From contig NZ_VAJM01000015.1 in NCBI RefSeq assembly GCF_005771675.1, positions 1 to 64,000 on the forward strand: a stretch of DNA of 64,000 bases. Direction: 5' to 3'. Origin of the DNA: Hymenobacter jeollabukensis. GTDB taxonomy: Bacteria > Bacteroidota > Bacteroidia > Cytophagales > Hymenobacteraceae. Of the stretch, positions 52,201 through 59,240 are shown one piece after another. Below the pieces are notes generated by a model. It was not told where the DNA came from. It ran no database searches and was given only the letters and a program-made list of their open reading frames with translations. Position 1 is the stretch's first letter, and every line of letters starts with the position of its first letter. A program made the position numbers and the translations under genes.

Positions 52201-55200
52201 ACGATAGCTCCCGGAGTCGGAGGGAAGGGTGGACAAGGCGGCCCGGGCATTCCAGACTGGGCTGCTCCTAACGGCATTGCTGTGCCGGCGGGCAATGGCG
52301 GCCGGGGTGGCGAAGGCGGCGACCCGCTCCCGAATACCTCAAACCGGGGGGGGCACGGCGGTGACGGCGGAGATGCAGGTGATTTTGCCCTGAACTCCAA
52401 TGGTACTCTGACTGGAGCAGGGACTGTAGGGTTGGGTGGTAGCCCGGGGCAAAGCAGCGCTGGCTACCCGTCGGGGAACCCTGGCAACGCCGGACAGGTA
52501 AGCAGTCGAACAACTGCGCCTGTCTCAACTTCACCAGACGCTGGTACTGTGGTATTGAGTAGGGGGTTGGGTGATATCAATAATCCTGCAGGGAAATCAT
52601 GTAATCCCTTACCGGTTTCGGACGACTTATGCGACGCGACAGTTGATGCGCTTGGCACTATGGAAACATTTTTCAATGAAAAAGCCAAGTTCAAAAGAAA
52701 GGGGGTTGCTTACGTTACAAAGTACTTATCAAAGGCTGTTGCGCCAGGTGACCCAATGACTGCTTGTACCCTGGATGCAATGGTAAACTTTGTAGGCGAT
52801 AGAGTTGAGTTGATTGGGCCAGAAGACCTAAATCCTGTAGGTGTAGCGGTATTTTTTAAGGATTTTACTATCGCAGGGTTACAGTTGGGCCTTCGGCTTT
52901 ACAACTGCCAAAACCAGTTTGGTAGGGGTAAAGGGCAGGTTGAACCAGGCCATATTGACCAGGTAGGAGAGTGGATAAATCTACTGGATATTGGAAAGGG
53001 TTTTAAACTGGATTGGCTTGTTAATGGCAGCATTTATGCCTTGAAAAAGCTGTGTGTCCCAATAGTGAACCCTTGTGACCCGAACGAAATCCAAGGACCA
53101 GAGGGATACGGTCCTGCTAAGATCGTAGCGGCCTCGGCTACGTTGCCTTATAAAGTGCTGTTTGAGAATGACTCAGCACAGGCATCTGCCTCTGCTCAAC
53201 GCATTAACATCCGGGTGCCTATTGATCGAAATCTCAACCCGCTGAGCGTACAATTGGGGGATGTGAATTTCCATAACCGCACCATGCATATTCCCTCTGG
53301 GCTGGCTAGTTACCACACAGTATTCCCACTGGCAGACTCCATTGGAGTGGATGTAGAATTAACAGCTGGGGTAGATGTGGTGCGTCGGGAATTGTTTTGG
53401 GAGTTCCAAGCTATTGACCGGGCAACCGGCCTACCGCCGGCTAACCCACTGGCTGGATTCCTGCCAGCTAATTCCTCAACCCACGATGGTGAAGGGTTCG
53501 TCTTGTTCTCCATGCGTCCACGCCGAGGGGCGGTCACGGGTGATTCCATCAAGGTAAAAGCCGCTATCGTCTTTGACAACAATGACGTGATTGACACGAA
53601 TGAAACGCTAAACACCGTTGATGCCGTGGCTCCGCATTCCTTGGTTAGCCCCATAGCGGCAGCGGCCGACTCCGTATACCAGATTCGTGTTCTGGCCCAG
53701 GATGATACCGGTGGTAGCGGGGTGCGCAGCTTTGACCTCTATGTTTCAACGGACGCACAAAACTATCAGCCCTACCTAGCCGGACTTACCGCTTCTCCAG
53801 TATCGTTTACGGCGCGCGCAGGCCAGAACTACTATTTCTACGCGCTAGTGACCGACAATGTCGGCAATGCGGAAAGTGCGAAAACCGCATTTGAAGCCTC
53901 AATAGCACCTTGTCCGCTGCCAACAGCAGTACAGGTGCTGAATATTACGACCACTACAGCCGGCGTAGCCTTTGTGGGCAGTCTTCTAGCCACCGGGGGA
54001 TATCAGGCAATTGCCACACCCGTAGGTGGTGGAGCTCCCGTTAGCGTGCAGGGAACAAGTTCACCATTAGTCTTAAACGGACTCAGTCCAGGCACTAGTT
54101 ACACGCTCATTATACGTGGCGACTGCGGCGGGGCGGATAGCTTCACATCTCCAATCCTTTTCACTACTGCGGGAACACCATTACCCGACCTGGTGGTGAG
54201 CACCAACCAGACCCTACACGGCGGTAATTATCGCAACGTGACCATCGTGGCCGGCGGCATCCTGCACCTCACCTCATCGCTGACGGTGGCGGGGGCTATG
54301 AGCGTACAAACCGGTGGAATGCTCGACACGCACCCGGCTGGTACTGCTTCTTGCGCGCTGGTGAGCGGTACGGGTAGCTTCGAGCTAATGGCTGGGGCCA
54401 CCTTACGCATCTGCGACCCAGCCGGGATTACGCTCAGCGGCAGTACGGGCAGCGTCCAGGTGGAGGGAACCCGCCGCTTCAGCAGCGATGCCAGCTACGT
54501 GTATGACGGCCTTGCGCCCCAGGTAACTGGCGCGGGCCTGCCAGCTCAGGTACGCTACCTCGGCAACGTGGGTGAGCCACTCGCGCTAAGTCAGGCCGTG
54601 AGCATCGCGCAGGTGCTGGAAGCCAACGCCGCCTTCAACACGGCCGGCATGAGCTGCACGCTGCTATCTTCTGCCCAGGGCACGGCCCTAGTGCGCTACA
54701 ACGACACCACGAACCCAACCATGACTGGTAACGTGACCGTGCAGCGCTATATAGACCCGGCCCAGAACCCCGGCCCCGGCTACCGCCACTACGCCTCGCC
54801 GGTCATCAACGCGCCGTTTGCCGACCTGACCACGTCGGGTTTCACGCCCACGCTGAATCCGGCATATAATACGGCCGCCCAGCCCAATACTGTAACGCCC
54901 TTCCCCACCGTGTTTGGCTACGACGAAAGCCGGATTCCAACCACCGTGAGCAACTACGGGGCCTTCGACAAGGGCTGGTTCTCGCCCGGCGGCAACTTGG
55001 TAACAGGCCGCGGCTACACGGTGAACATCCCGGCCACGGAGAAGGTGGACTTTGTGGGCCTGCTCTACAACGGCACCCTGAATCTGCCGTTGAGCTTTGT
55101 GCCCAGCGCCGTGCCTGGCTGGCAGTTGCTGGGCAATCCCTATGCCGCGCCCCTCGACTGGAGCCTAGTGAACCGCCCGGTCGGCATGGACGCTGCCATG

Positions 55201-56130
55201 TACGTATTCAGCTCGACCGGACAGTATACCGGCAACTACCGCGCCTATCTCAACGGCATCGGCAGCGGCAGTCCCATAGTGCCCAGCAGCCAGGGATTCT
55301 TCGTGCGCACCACGGCTGCGGCCACGCTCACCGTCACCAATGCGGCCCGGGTCATTGAGTTCCGCACCACCGACCCCACGTTCCAGCGCGGCAACGACCC
55401 GCGGCCCCAGCTGAAGCTGGAATTGCAGGCCGGCACGCCCGCGGCCCCCACAGGCCTAGCCGATGCCAGCTACCTTTACTTGGAAGCCGGCGCCACTACT
55501 GGGGTAGATGCTGCCTACGACGCCGTGAAGTTGGGCAACCCCAGCGGCCTCAACCTATCATCGGAAGGTCCAGGCGCTGCTACGGCATTAGCCATCAACG
55601 GCATGCCGCTGACCAGCCTAAGTTCAGCTACTGTGATTCCGTTGCACGTGGCCCTGCCGTCATCGGGCACCTATACGCTGCGCGCGGCCAGCCGGCTCAA
55701 CCTGCCGGACAACTTAGATATAGTACTCACCGACATGCTCACCGGCCAGCGCATCGACCTGCGCCACCAGCCGGACTACCAGTTCGCGGCCGTGGCAACT
55801 GCGCCGGTTACCGGCCGCTTCTTCCTCAACCTAGTGCCCGGGGCGAACCCGCTGGCCACTACGACTGGTCTCACCGCCTCTAACGTGAGCGTGTTTCCAA
55901 ACCCCACGCACCAAGCAGTGACGGTATTAGTGCCCGCCGTACGCGGCGCGGCCACCGTGGAGGCCACCCTTCTGAGCGTGCTTGGCCAGACAGTACACCA
56001 GCAGAAAGCGGAACTGCCTGCCACGGGCACCCGCCTCACGCTCGACGTCTCGGGCCTGGCATCTGGGGTGTACATGCTGCGCCTGCAGGCAGCCAGCGCA
56101 ACCCTTATCCACCGCGTGGTGGTGGAATGA
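43249..56130 (+). CDS. Giant secreted multi-domain adhesin with type IX sorting domain
   Basis: About 4,293 residues from the ATG at 43249, chosen because it follows AGGGGG and opens a signal peptide (MVKPTWLLLLALLLWHTAARA); an upstream in-frame ATG at 43132 lacks one. In order: YCF48/BNR-like propeller (~21-355); Ig-like repeats with GxYxWYT (~358-620), one split by a lectin-like insert (~644-815); IPT/TIG (~1028-1104); two SprB-like repeats and a PKD/Ig unit (~1114-1323); FN3-like (~1330-1430); seven CARDB units beginning DLxVT... (~1431-2400); a PPC-like domain (~2405-2505); a second IPT (~2510-2600); a Gly-rich collagen-like stretch (~2955-3084); a DUF7619-like domain (~3298-3465) with GFLPAN and IVFDNN; Ig-like and FN3 (~3468-3645); a beta region; and the T9SS tail (~4208-4293; SVFPNPT ... 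SGVYMLRL ... HRVVVE). It should be exported and fixed on the surface, for adhesion, gliding or biofilm. Flanked by decayed IS3-type elements. Confidence 0.9.
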   Translation: MVKPTWLLLLALLLWHTAARAQWTSQNLGTTTTNRGIQDFDMPNANVIWGVQYDASGTTPSAPGSGVILSTNGGTSWLSTNVATPNFGTKNIANVSAIDAATAYFSCYNPTSGGGLLVKTTNGGASFTEVATPTFTFLDFVHFFNATTGLLVSDPSAGEYEVFRTTNAGATWTRVPGASLPNPQAGDAAIVNQFSTFGTHIWFGTALGRVYHSPDQGVTWTQSDTGIPAPNGVALDNLTFTDALNGLAVGSNGTVARTTDGGTTWTTITPCGAFARRRISAVPGLPTTMVGISYDATNLASSVTYDGGQSWTPINTGTSFSTVYFFDATHGWAGGYSQAGGVGGVYKYTGTALSPPVVTALGGLRCGAGPVTLTASGAPTGGQYRWYTAPAGGTSIPGAITASFTTPSLSNTTTYYVSATTACGTYETARTAVTATIATAPSAPVTVGACGISSVTLTASGSPVGGSYRWYTVSSGGTPIAGATSATYTTPALSTTTTYYVSAVTSTANGGCESTRTPVTATLTSNLSAPTATGATTTGCGAGSVTLTATGAPAGGTYGWYTTVTGGTPILGITSGSYTTPVLSATTTYYVSTFTSAANGGCESPRTAVTAVVKLQPTAAIVPASSTTFCSGSVTLAANAGAALSAGSTTALNALAGSGTPIICDCPPGYVAVGYTGRTGSWMDQVQLACKQLRADGTLGNTVVYTSSNGTSTGGGATGPYLFPDNTVMVGATAYTNSNYIASLQGYGQSVAYIAGVGANNNTPTTNGLMSAASLGNVLGTVYAPSGAVITGMSGWSGLYTSGITFRYTPIAQFLETYLWSNGATTPTIVAGTLGTYTVTVSNAQGCSVTSAPITVTATTAPPAPSVTGNRRCGTGVVTLTATGAPSGGSYAWYTTATGGVPINGATSGSYTTPVLALSTTYYVSALSASSCEGPRTPVIATIDPAVPIPTVTALPSTVSLGQATTLSVTSPVAGTIYAWSGPGLTNATGPTVTVAPPATGPNTYTITANVGNCSANSQLTVAVTLPPPTITGFTPSAGPAGTSVVITGSGLLGNTAVSFNGVAATFSGVTNTAITAIVPPGATTGPVSVTTPGGTTSGTSNFTVVPVTLAVQAAVCLNAGTFALTGGSPAGGTYTGPGVSGGQFNPLTAGAGRHTITYSYTLNGVTSTATQPLTVSALPSVTLAAFVPRCQGSAAFILAGGLPTGGTYSGVGVSGGLFNPTMAGVGTHTITYSYTDGNGCTASAIQTITVLPTPTFASSATQVCTGQPVTLTVSNAGPGATYLWSPGGQTTASITNSPTAATTYSVTVTNAAGCTYPFSQVVTISPYTIPLGTVNLSLPLANAQNLEPAGTTLSWAPVAQAVSYDVYLWLSSSPVGQPATPLISNLTSINLALPAASLAFGQTYNWQVVARNPCFSRASAVRTFSTRFLPDLRVTNLAAPATATVNQTLTVSWRVTNSGAGGTGSTTWTDYVYLSPDHDIRVAEDVLLGQFPNQQALQPNQSYVQTLDLAIPSTVRAGSYHLYVLTNRIDAYCQSVFINGTDSCSTVRGIHSPPTVTETNIANNWRHQPLTIQYPASLPDLALGPIGVPSVAFTSSQLNATYRLINRGTASARGNLSFPSGPYLCDGNYWLNSFYLSRDSMLSTATDVLLSTERFFPRDVKFGARATVFVPGTVTSGGGGSSGSYQCAPGALTHSDVIEVDSSLVTRAALVIPFNTLSGTYYVLAVADAGDNVLEGYGENNNVRASSPIAITLAPPPDLVVTQVTAPATAGVGHTLAVSWQVQNDGAKAPDASETVWYDKVFLSRLPTFNPDSAIALGELMHTVATAPFGPGARYSQSQSLPLPRGLSGQFYVYVWTDAHNQVFEYNADGNNISRSPNRVNLTYTTYPDLVVTSISLPDTVVFGQPYTMSWTIKNQGLAATAGAFVDQIVASADTLLSSSYAVQSSAAYSGIIQPGQSVTRQLTHTFSYQPALANRRAYYFVRTDATDAVYEYGHENNNQSGTHRVGRGGVFMKVVVSSGTGPSSGPLPVHDLRPLALSAPASAGSGSRINMTARVRNFGPDSIASGTWRDVVYLSTDTVLSAGDQNLTYISRQATRAAGNSYSQSLAVTLPNGISGMYYLLYSTGESASGVYDAVPANNVRFRPIAMQLTSPADLVVTSMVSPDSLYAGQTIRLPYRLANQGAGTTVLSRSPWYVGAYLSTTPTLTGTARQVGSRPLTQTLAAGAALVDTVTFTVPSTYLGNYYLIVKADNSDDIYEYNAEGNNTRNQPVYVQAAPQADLVVTDVSGPATALLGVPTTLSYTVRNTGAYATVGTLTNNLYVSNNRPYLSAGDRFFGQQTLQGLVLAPGAQLTRTVTATPLALKPGYYRSVAQANALQQVAETNYTNNRLVGSDSTHWDVSVLPLGVQVRNIPLAATDHLFYQLTVAANLDVLLTLSSNLTTGSNELYVAYDRIPTSSDYDYRFTTPESPIQQIVLPATHAGTYYIYVRNASQSPIQQVSLLAQPLPYSIRSITPSTVGKGVVTTALNGAGFRSGIRVRLRNSSSSIVATAQVTRFISTMELRLRWDLTTVPAGAYTVETENPNGDMQQLPDGLHIVPATTFSVDYQEQAPSTLRAGRSGEFVYSFRNTSNVDIPVLHGQFSMLSGAQITNVRGTAGNPLLGSRWNLTSTAGATAVKDWYAPGDGLVYVPFIARNVPPGGQVTIQFTAGLQHYRSNELTVRQQAFAYETSDLLARLGAQIETMRRFLLANPVELKVNVSPAMMALVANRKAYADTLLTRLFRVGLLEPADTVGFDFTCDSCLHLDSAPVTSTGQLFNSGYAIATQDTTGVALSANGAYRWKINKYGGQAGQALGWDLLRVNGTLAVQASPSQPFVIQVTSFSYLNQPGLLAGWYPAVDASWPIAIASGGITGFAATKFSVDASRFSAHNNLYGGSFSVHQAGDTLKLVFTAARPGLGMAGIPGAPGAPGEPGSPGGKGGSGNNTIAPGVGGKGGQGGPGIPDWAAPNGIAVPAGNGGRGGEGGDPLPNTSNRGGHGGDGGDAGDFALNSNGTLTGAGTVGLGGSPGQSSAGYPSGNPGNAGQVSSRTTAPVSTSPDAGTVVLSRGLGDINNPAGKSCNPLPVSDDLCDATVDALGTMETFFNEKAKFKRKGVAYVTKYLSKAVAPGDPMTACTLDAMVNFVGDRVELIGPEDLNPVGVAVFFKDFTIAGLQLGLRLYNCQNQFGRGKGQVEPGHIDQVGEWINLLDIGKGFKLDWLVNGSIYALKKLCVPIVNPCDPNEIQGPEGYGPAKIVAASATLPYKVLFENDSAQASASAQRINIRVPIDRNLNPLSVQLGDVNFHNRTMHIPSGLASYHTVFPLADSIGVDVELTAGVDVVRRELFWEFQAIDRATGLPPANPLAGFLPANSSTHDGEGFVLFSMRPRRGAVTGDSIKVKAAIVFDNNDVIDTNETLNTVDAVAPHSLVSPIAAAADSVYQIRVLAQDDTGGSGVRSFDLYVSTDAQNYQPYLAGLTASPVSFTARAGQNYYFYALVTDNVGNAESAKTAFEASIAPCPLPTAVQVLNITTTTAGVAFVGSLLATGGYQAIATPVGGGAPVSVQGTSSPLVLNGLSPGTSYTLIIRGDCGGADSFTSPILFTTAGTPLPDLVVSTNQTLHGGNYRNVTIVAGGILHLTSSLTVAGAMSVQTGGMLDTHPAGTASCALVSGTGSFELMAGATLRICDPAGITLSGSTGSVQVEGTRRFSSDASYVYDGLAPQVTGAGLPAQVRYLGNVGEPLALSQAVSIAQVLEANAAFNTAGMSCTLLSSAQGTALVRYNDTTNPTMTGNVTVQRYIDPAQNPGPGYRHYASPVINAPFADLTTSGFTPTLNPAYNTAAQPNTVTPFPTVFGYDESRIPTTVSNYGAFDKGWFSPGGNLVTGRGYTVNIPATEKVDFVGLLYNGTLNLPLSFVPSAVPGWQLLGNPYAAPLDWSLVNRPVGMDAAMYVFSSTGQYTGNYRAYLNGIGSGSPIVPSSQGFFVRTTAAATLTVTNAARVIEFRTTDPTFQRGNDPRPQLKLELQAGTPAAPTGLADASYLYLEAGATTGVDAAYDAVKLGNPSGLNLSSEGPGAATALAINGMPLTSLSSATVIPLHVALPSSGTYTLRAASRLNLPDNLDIVLTDMLTGQRIDLRHQPDYQFAAVATAPVTGRFFLNLVPGANPLATTTGLTASNVSVFPNPTHQAVTVLVPAVRGAATVEATLLSVLGQTVHQQKAELPATGTRLTLDVSGLASGVYMLRLQAASATLIHRVVVE
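52112..52500 (+). repeat. Gly-rich collagen-like coding repeat in the adhesin
   Basis: Codes for about 130 residues with many Gly-x-y triplets, starting IPGAPGAPGEPGSPGGKGG and later GGKGGQGGPG and GGHGGDGGDAG. The triplet pattern is regular in the first part, then Gly-Gly-x rich. It may form an extended or collagen-like rod between the N-terminal adhesive part and the C-terminal anchoring part. Confidence 0.75.
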
Positions 56131-56156
56131 CACTAGTAAAGGGTATCATGTATCCG

Positions 56157-56185
56157 AAAAGTCCCGGCTTATGCTGGGACTTTTT
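56157..56185 (+). terminator. Terminator of the adhesin gene
   Basis: AAAAGTCCC(G/A)GC with its complement GCTGGGACTTTTT around a short loop, 27 bases past the stop, with a T-tract. A clear intrinsic terminator. Confidence 0.85.
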
Positions 56186-56248
56186 ATATACGCATGTATA
56201 GAAATACGTCGTGTGCTTCGTTTCAGCAAGAGCACGAGAAAGGCAATC

Positions 56249-57087
56249 TGAGGTGGTGGAGTTGAGCCGGACAGAATTGGGACGTATTTCCCGACTGTCA
56301 TGACCCCGACTTCCCACGAACCCAAGCCGGACAAACGGCGCAAATACGACGACGCGTTCAAGGCCGAAGCCCTGCGTGACTACCTGTGCCAGTTGGACTA
56401 TCGGGTTAACGAAAAGCGCGTGCGCCGCCTCATGCGACTGATGGCCCAGGAGCCGATCTACTTCAAATCCCGCCTGTCTGCGCCCGGCGAAGGCGTCACG
56501 CGCTGCCCCTACCTGCTCCAGGCGCGGGTGCTGACGGCCCCAATGAGGTCTGAAGCACCGACATCACCTGTATTCTGATAACCGAAGGCTTCCTGTACCT
56601 GGTGGCCGTGTTGGACTGGTACTCCCGCTTCGTGCTGAGTTAGGAGTTGAGCAACACGCTGTACACAGGCTTCTGCCTGAAGACCCTGCATGCAGCGCTG
56701 GCCAGCCAATCCCCCCTTTATTTTCAACTCCAACCAAGGCAGCCAGTTTACCAGTCGACCCTTCAAGCAGGCCCTGCTGGCCGCCGGCTGCCGCATCAGC
56801 CGCGAAGGCTGGGGCCACGCCACGGATAATGACTTTATCGAACGCCTCATTGAACGCCTCTGGTGCTCGGCCAAATGGGAGTGCGTGTACCTGAACCCGG
56901 CCACTGACGGCCACCACCTATACCCGCAATTGCACGCTTACTTCACATACTACAACCACCAGTGCCCCCACCAAGCCCTGAACGGCCGAACCCCGGCCCA
57001 ATTCTTCGCCCAAACCCCTGCATTCATCCCCGAGCACATTTGCTCAATAAAACTCGCATAAGCTGTCCAGTTTTTGGGAGTAGTACA
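56249..57087 (+). mobile_element. Hybrid IS3-type remnant (two elements joined in the coding region)
   Basis: The left end (TGAGGTGGTGGAG...CGGACA from 56249) resembles the 41.3-42.5 kb element, with the start of an orfA at 56300 (KRRKYDDAFKAEALR). At codon ~26 it jumps into orfB of the 2.5-3.7 kb type (DYLCQLDYRVNEKRVRRLMRLM ... RLSAPGEGVTRCPYLL). Beyond that are TGG-to-TGA and TGG-to-TAG stops and frameshifts, yet the second Asp and Glu motifs are still legible (NSNQGSQFTS with Asp lost, then WECVYLNP). The right end at 57061-57087 is the inverted repeat of the first type. It is inactive. Confidence 0.8.
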
Positions 57088-57381
57088 GCCAGCAACCAAG
57101 TTGCCCGGGGCCAGACAGCGGCCGCCGGCGCTTCCGAAGTCCGGTGTGGGCTAGTGGTTGTGTGGCAGTCCAGGCAAGAGGTTGCATTGTTCAGACCCTC
57201 CTTTTACTGCTTCAGGCAATAAGACATTGCCTGCTGAATGAAACCAAATGACCTTCGCCCTTGGCAAAGAAGCCAAAGGTGAATTAGACGGCCATGTCTA
57301 TATAGTTGCTGCCGGCATTCCATCTCTGCTTTTCACCCCCAATACAGCGCAAGTCTTAGCGCCACCATTCTTCTCCCTGTT
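57088..57381. other. Gene-free region, about 290 bp
   Basis: No gene or structured element recognised between the IS remnant and the frameshifted lipoprotein. It probably holds that gene's promoter. Confidence 0.4.
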
Positions 57382-57803
57382 ATGAATGTTTTTTCTTCCC
57401 TTGGTACCCTGGTAGTTCTGGCCTTGCTGGCCGCCAGCTGCAACCTGCTCGGTGTAGACTCAATTATTTGCGGAAAGCCCCCACAAATTGCTTGCGTTAC
57501 AGGAACCGTACTGGGCGAAACCTGTCCAGCCGGGACCATCATCCAGCTGCACCACAGTGTCGGCGGAGAAACCATCACATACGGTTTCGGGGAGCGAACC
57601 AGCGCACCTATTCCCATGTCATCTCGACCTTCGATGACCTGGGTCAACTTGGCGCCACCGGTACTGTCCTGTCGTTTTCTTATCGGTTAGACGGTGATGG
57701 GACTCCCCGCTTGGTCAAATGCCCTGAACCGACCCAAAGTCTTATCGTGCAGCGGTGTTACACGCTGGAAAACCTCTCAGCTGGCAGTTGTTCCGATCAA
57801 TAG
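57382..57803 (+). pseudogene. Small lipoprotein, frameshifted
   Basis: Starts with a lipoprotein signal (LVVLALLAASC) and a Cys-containing body (IICGKPPQIACVTGTVLGETCPAG). Near 57590 the frame changes: the first frame soon reaches a stop at 57690, while the second continues with the same style (STFDDLGQLGATGTVLSFSYRLDGDGTPRLVKCPEPTQ ... CYTLENLSAG) to 57803. One base lost or gained (or a sequencing error) explains it. Not recognised. Confidence 0.55.
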
Positions 57804-58223
57804 GGGCGGTTGCCGGCTGGCTCCTGCCCCGGCCATATCCAAGCCGTGTGGAGAGTAAGCAAAAAACACGTCGTGCTGAGCCCCGCCGAAGCATCTCGTC
57901 CGCTTCGTGCGCCCGAAATCATCCGGTAGCAACACTTCGATGAGTTGCCAGGTGGACGGTCTAAAGCTTCTTATGATACCTACCTCGGTATTGTCCACTG
58001 TCCACAGATCCTGGCAGAAGTTAGCGAAGTCGTTGCTCAGGAGAACTGGCACCGGCACCATTGGGATGTGCTACAGGCATTAGAAATAGGTTCTTCAGCG
58101 AGGCCCGAACCCATACTGCCCAAGCACGAAACCACGCCCGGCAGAGCCGCAAAAAACGGGGAATTCGGCCGTTTTTGCCAAGGCAATTAATCGACAAGCA
58201 AAAAATCAAACTCTTTTCTTGAG
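57804..58223. other. Intergenic region with a possible dispersed repeat, about 420 bp
   Basis: No gene is supported. At 57871-57905 the sequence (TCGTGCTGAG...GAAGCATCTCG) looks like a dispersed repeat that I associate from memory with intergenic DNA of Hymenobacter; only one copy is in this window. The 3' part may hold the cytochrome promoter. Confidence 0.35.
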
Positions 58224-59195
58224 GTGAAAAAAGCGCTTAAACTGCTGGGCCTAGCGGTAGGCTTGCTACTGCTGACCGGGCTGGGTTTTGTTTTGTACGT
58301 GAACCTGCGTGGCATTCCGAGCTACGCGGCTCCCAAGCCGAGCGTGGCGCCCGTTGCCGCCACGCCCGAGCAACTGGCCCAGGGCGAAAAACTGGTGCTG
58401 GCCGCCTGCGCCGATTGCCACCTCGACCGCAGTACCAATACCCTCGCGGGCCAGCGCCTGCGCGACGTACCGCCCGAATTCGGCCAGCTCTACTCCGCCA
58501 ACATCACCCGGGACGAGCAACACGGCATCGGCCGGTGGACCTACCAGGAGCTGGTGGGACTGCTGCGCACCGGCATCGGGCGCGATGGGCGCTACCGCAT
58601 CATCATGCCCAGCTTCGTGCACATGTCCGACGACGACGTGCGCAGCATCGTGGCATTTTTGCGCTCCAACCACCCGCTGGTACGGCCCCAGGCTACGCCC
58701 TCGCACCCGCAGGAACCCTCGTTGCTGGCGAAGGTGCTCGTCAATACGGTGATGAAACCCACGCCCCTGCCCGCGGAGCCGGTGGTGGCGCCCCCCCCCA
58801 CCGATGCCGTGGCCTACGGCCGCTACCTAGTAGTGGGCCGCTACAAGTGCTACGACTGCCACAGCAAGGACTTCAAGACCAACAACCACCTGGAGCCGGA
58901 GAAATCGGCGGGCTACCTGGGCGGTGGCAACCGACTGATGAACCAGCAGGGCCAGCCCGTGGTGGCGCGCAACATCACCGCCGATGCCGAAACCGGCCTG
59001 GGCGACTGGACGGAGCCGCAGTTTGCGCAGGCGCTGCGGTTCGGCCAGTCGCCCAACGGCCCGCTGCACTACCCCATGCCCAAATACTCGCGCCTGACCG
59101 ACGAGGAAGTACACGCGCTGTACGCTTACCTGAACTCGGTGCCCGCGCTGCGCAATGCCACGCACGAAGACGGCGCGGCTACGGCCGCCCGCTAG
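58224..59195 (+). CDS. Membrane-anchored diheme cytochrome c
   Basis: 323 residues from a GTG at 58224. An N-terminal membrane anchor (7-27) is followed by two heme c sites: C62-A-D-C65-H66 and C209-Y-D-C212-H213. Each lies in a cytochrome c-like domain with a downstream Met (IIMPSFVHMSDDDVRSIVAFL; YPMPKYSRLTDEEVHALYAYL). It probably transfers electrons in the periplasm, perhaps for a dehydrogenase coded elsewhere. The next gene follows after 45 bases but appears functionally unrelated. Confidence 0.85.
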   Translation: MKKALKLLGLAVGLLLLTGLGFVLYVNLRGIPSYAAPKPSVAPVAATPEQLAQGEKLVLAACADCHLDRSTNTLAGQRLRDVPPEFGQLYSANITRDEQHGIGRWTYQELVGLLRTGIGRDGRYRIIMPSFVHMSDDDVRSIVAFLRSNHPLVRPQATPSHPQEPSLLAKVLVNTVMKPTPLPAEPVVAPPPTDAVAYGRYLVVGRYKCYDCHSKDFKTNNHLEPEKSAGYLGGGNRLMNQQGQPVVARNITADAETGLGDWTEPQFAQALRFGQSPNGPLHYPMPKYSRLTDEEVHALYAYLNSVPALRNATHEDGAATAAR

Positions 59196-59240
59196 GCCCC
59201 GGCCGCGCCAACGCCCCTCTCCCTCCTACTCTGCCGACCC

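Noticed and set aside
57945-58190. 81-codon + strand frame before the cytochrome gene
   Set aside because: No recognisable content and it lies partly on a suspected intergenic repeat; not enough to call a gene.
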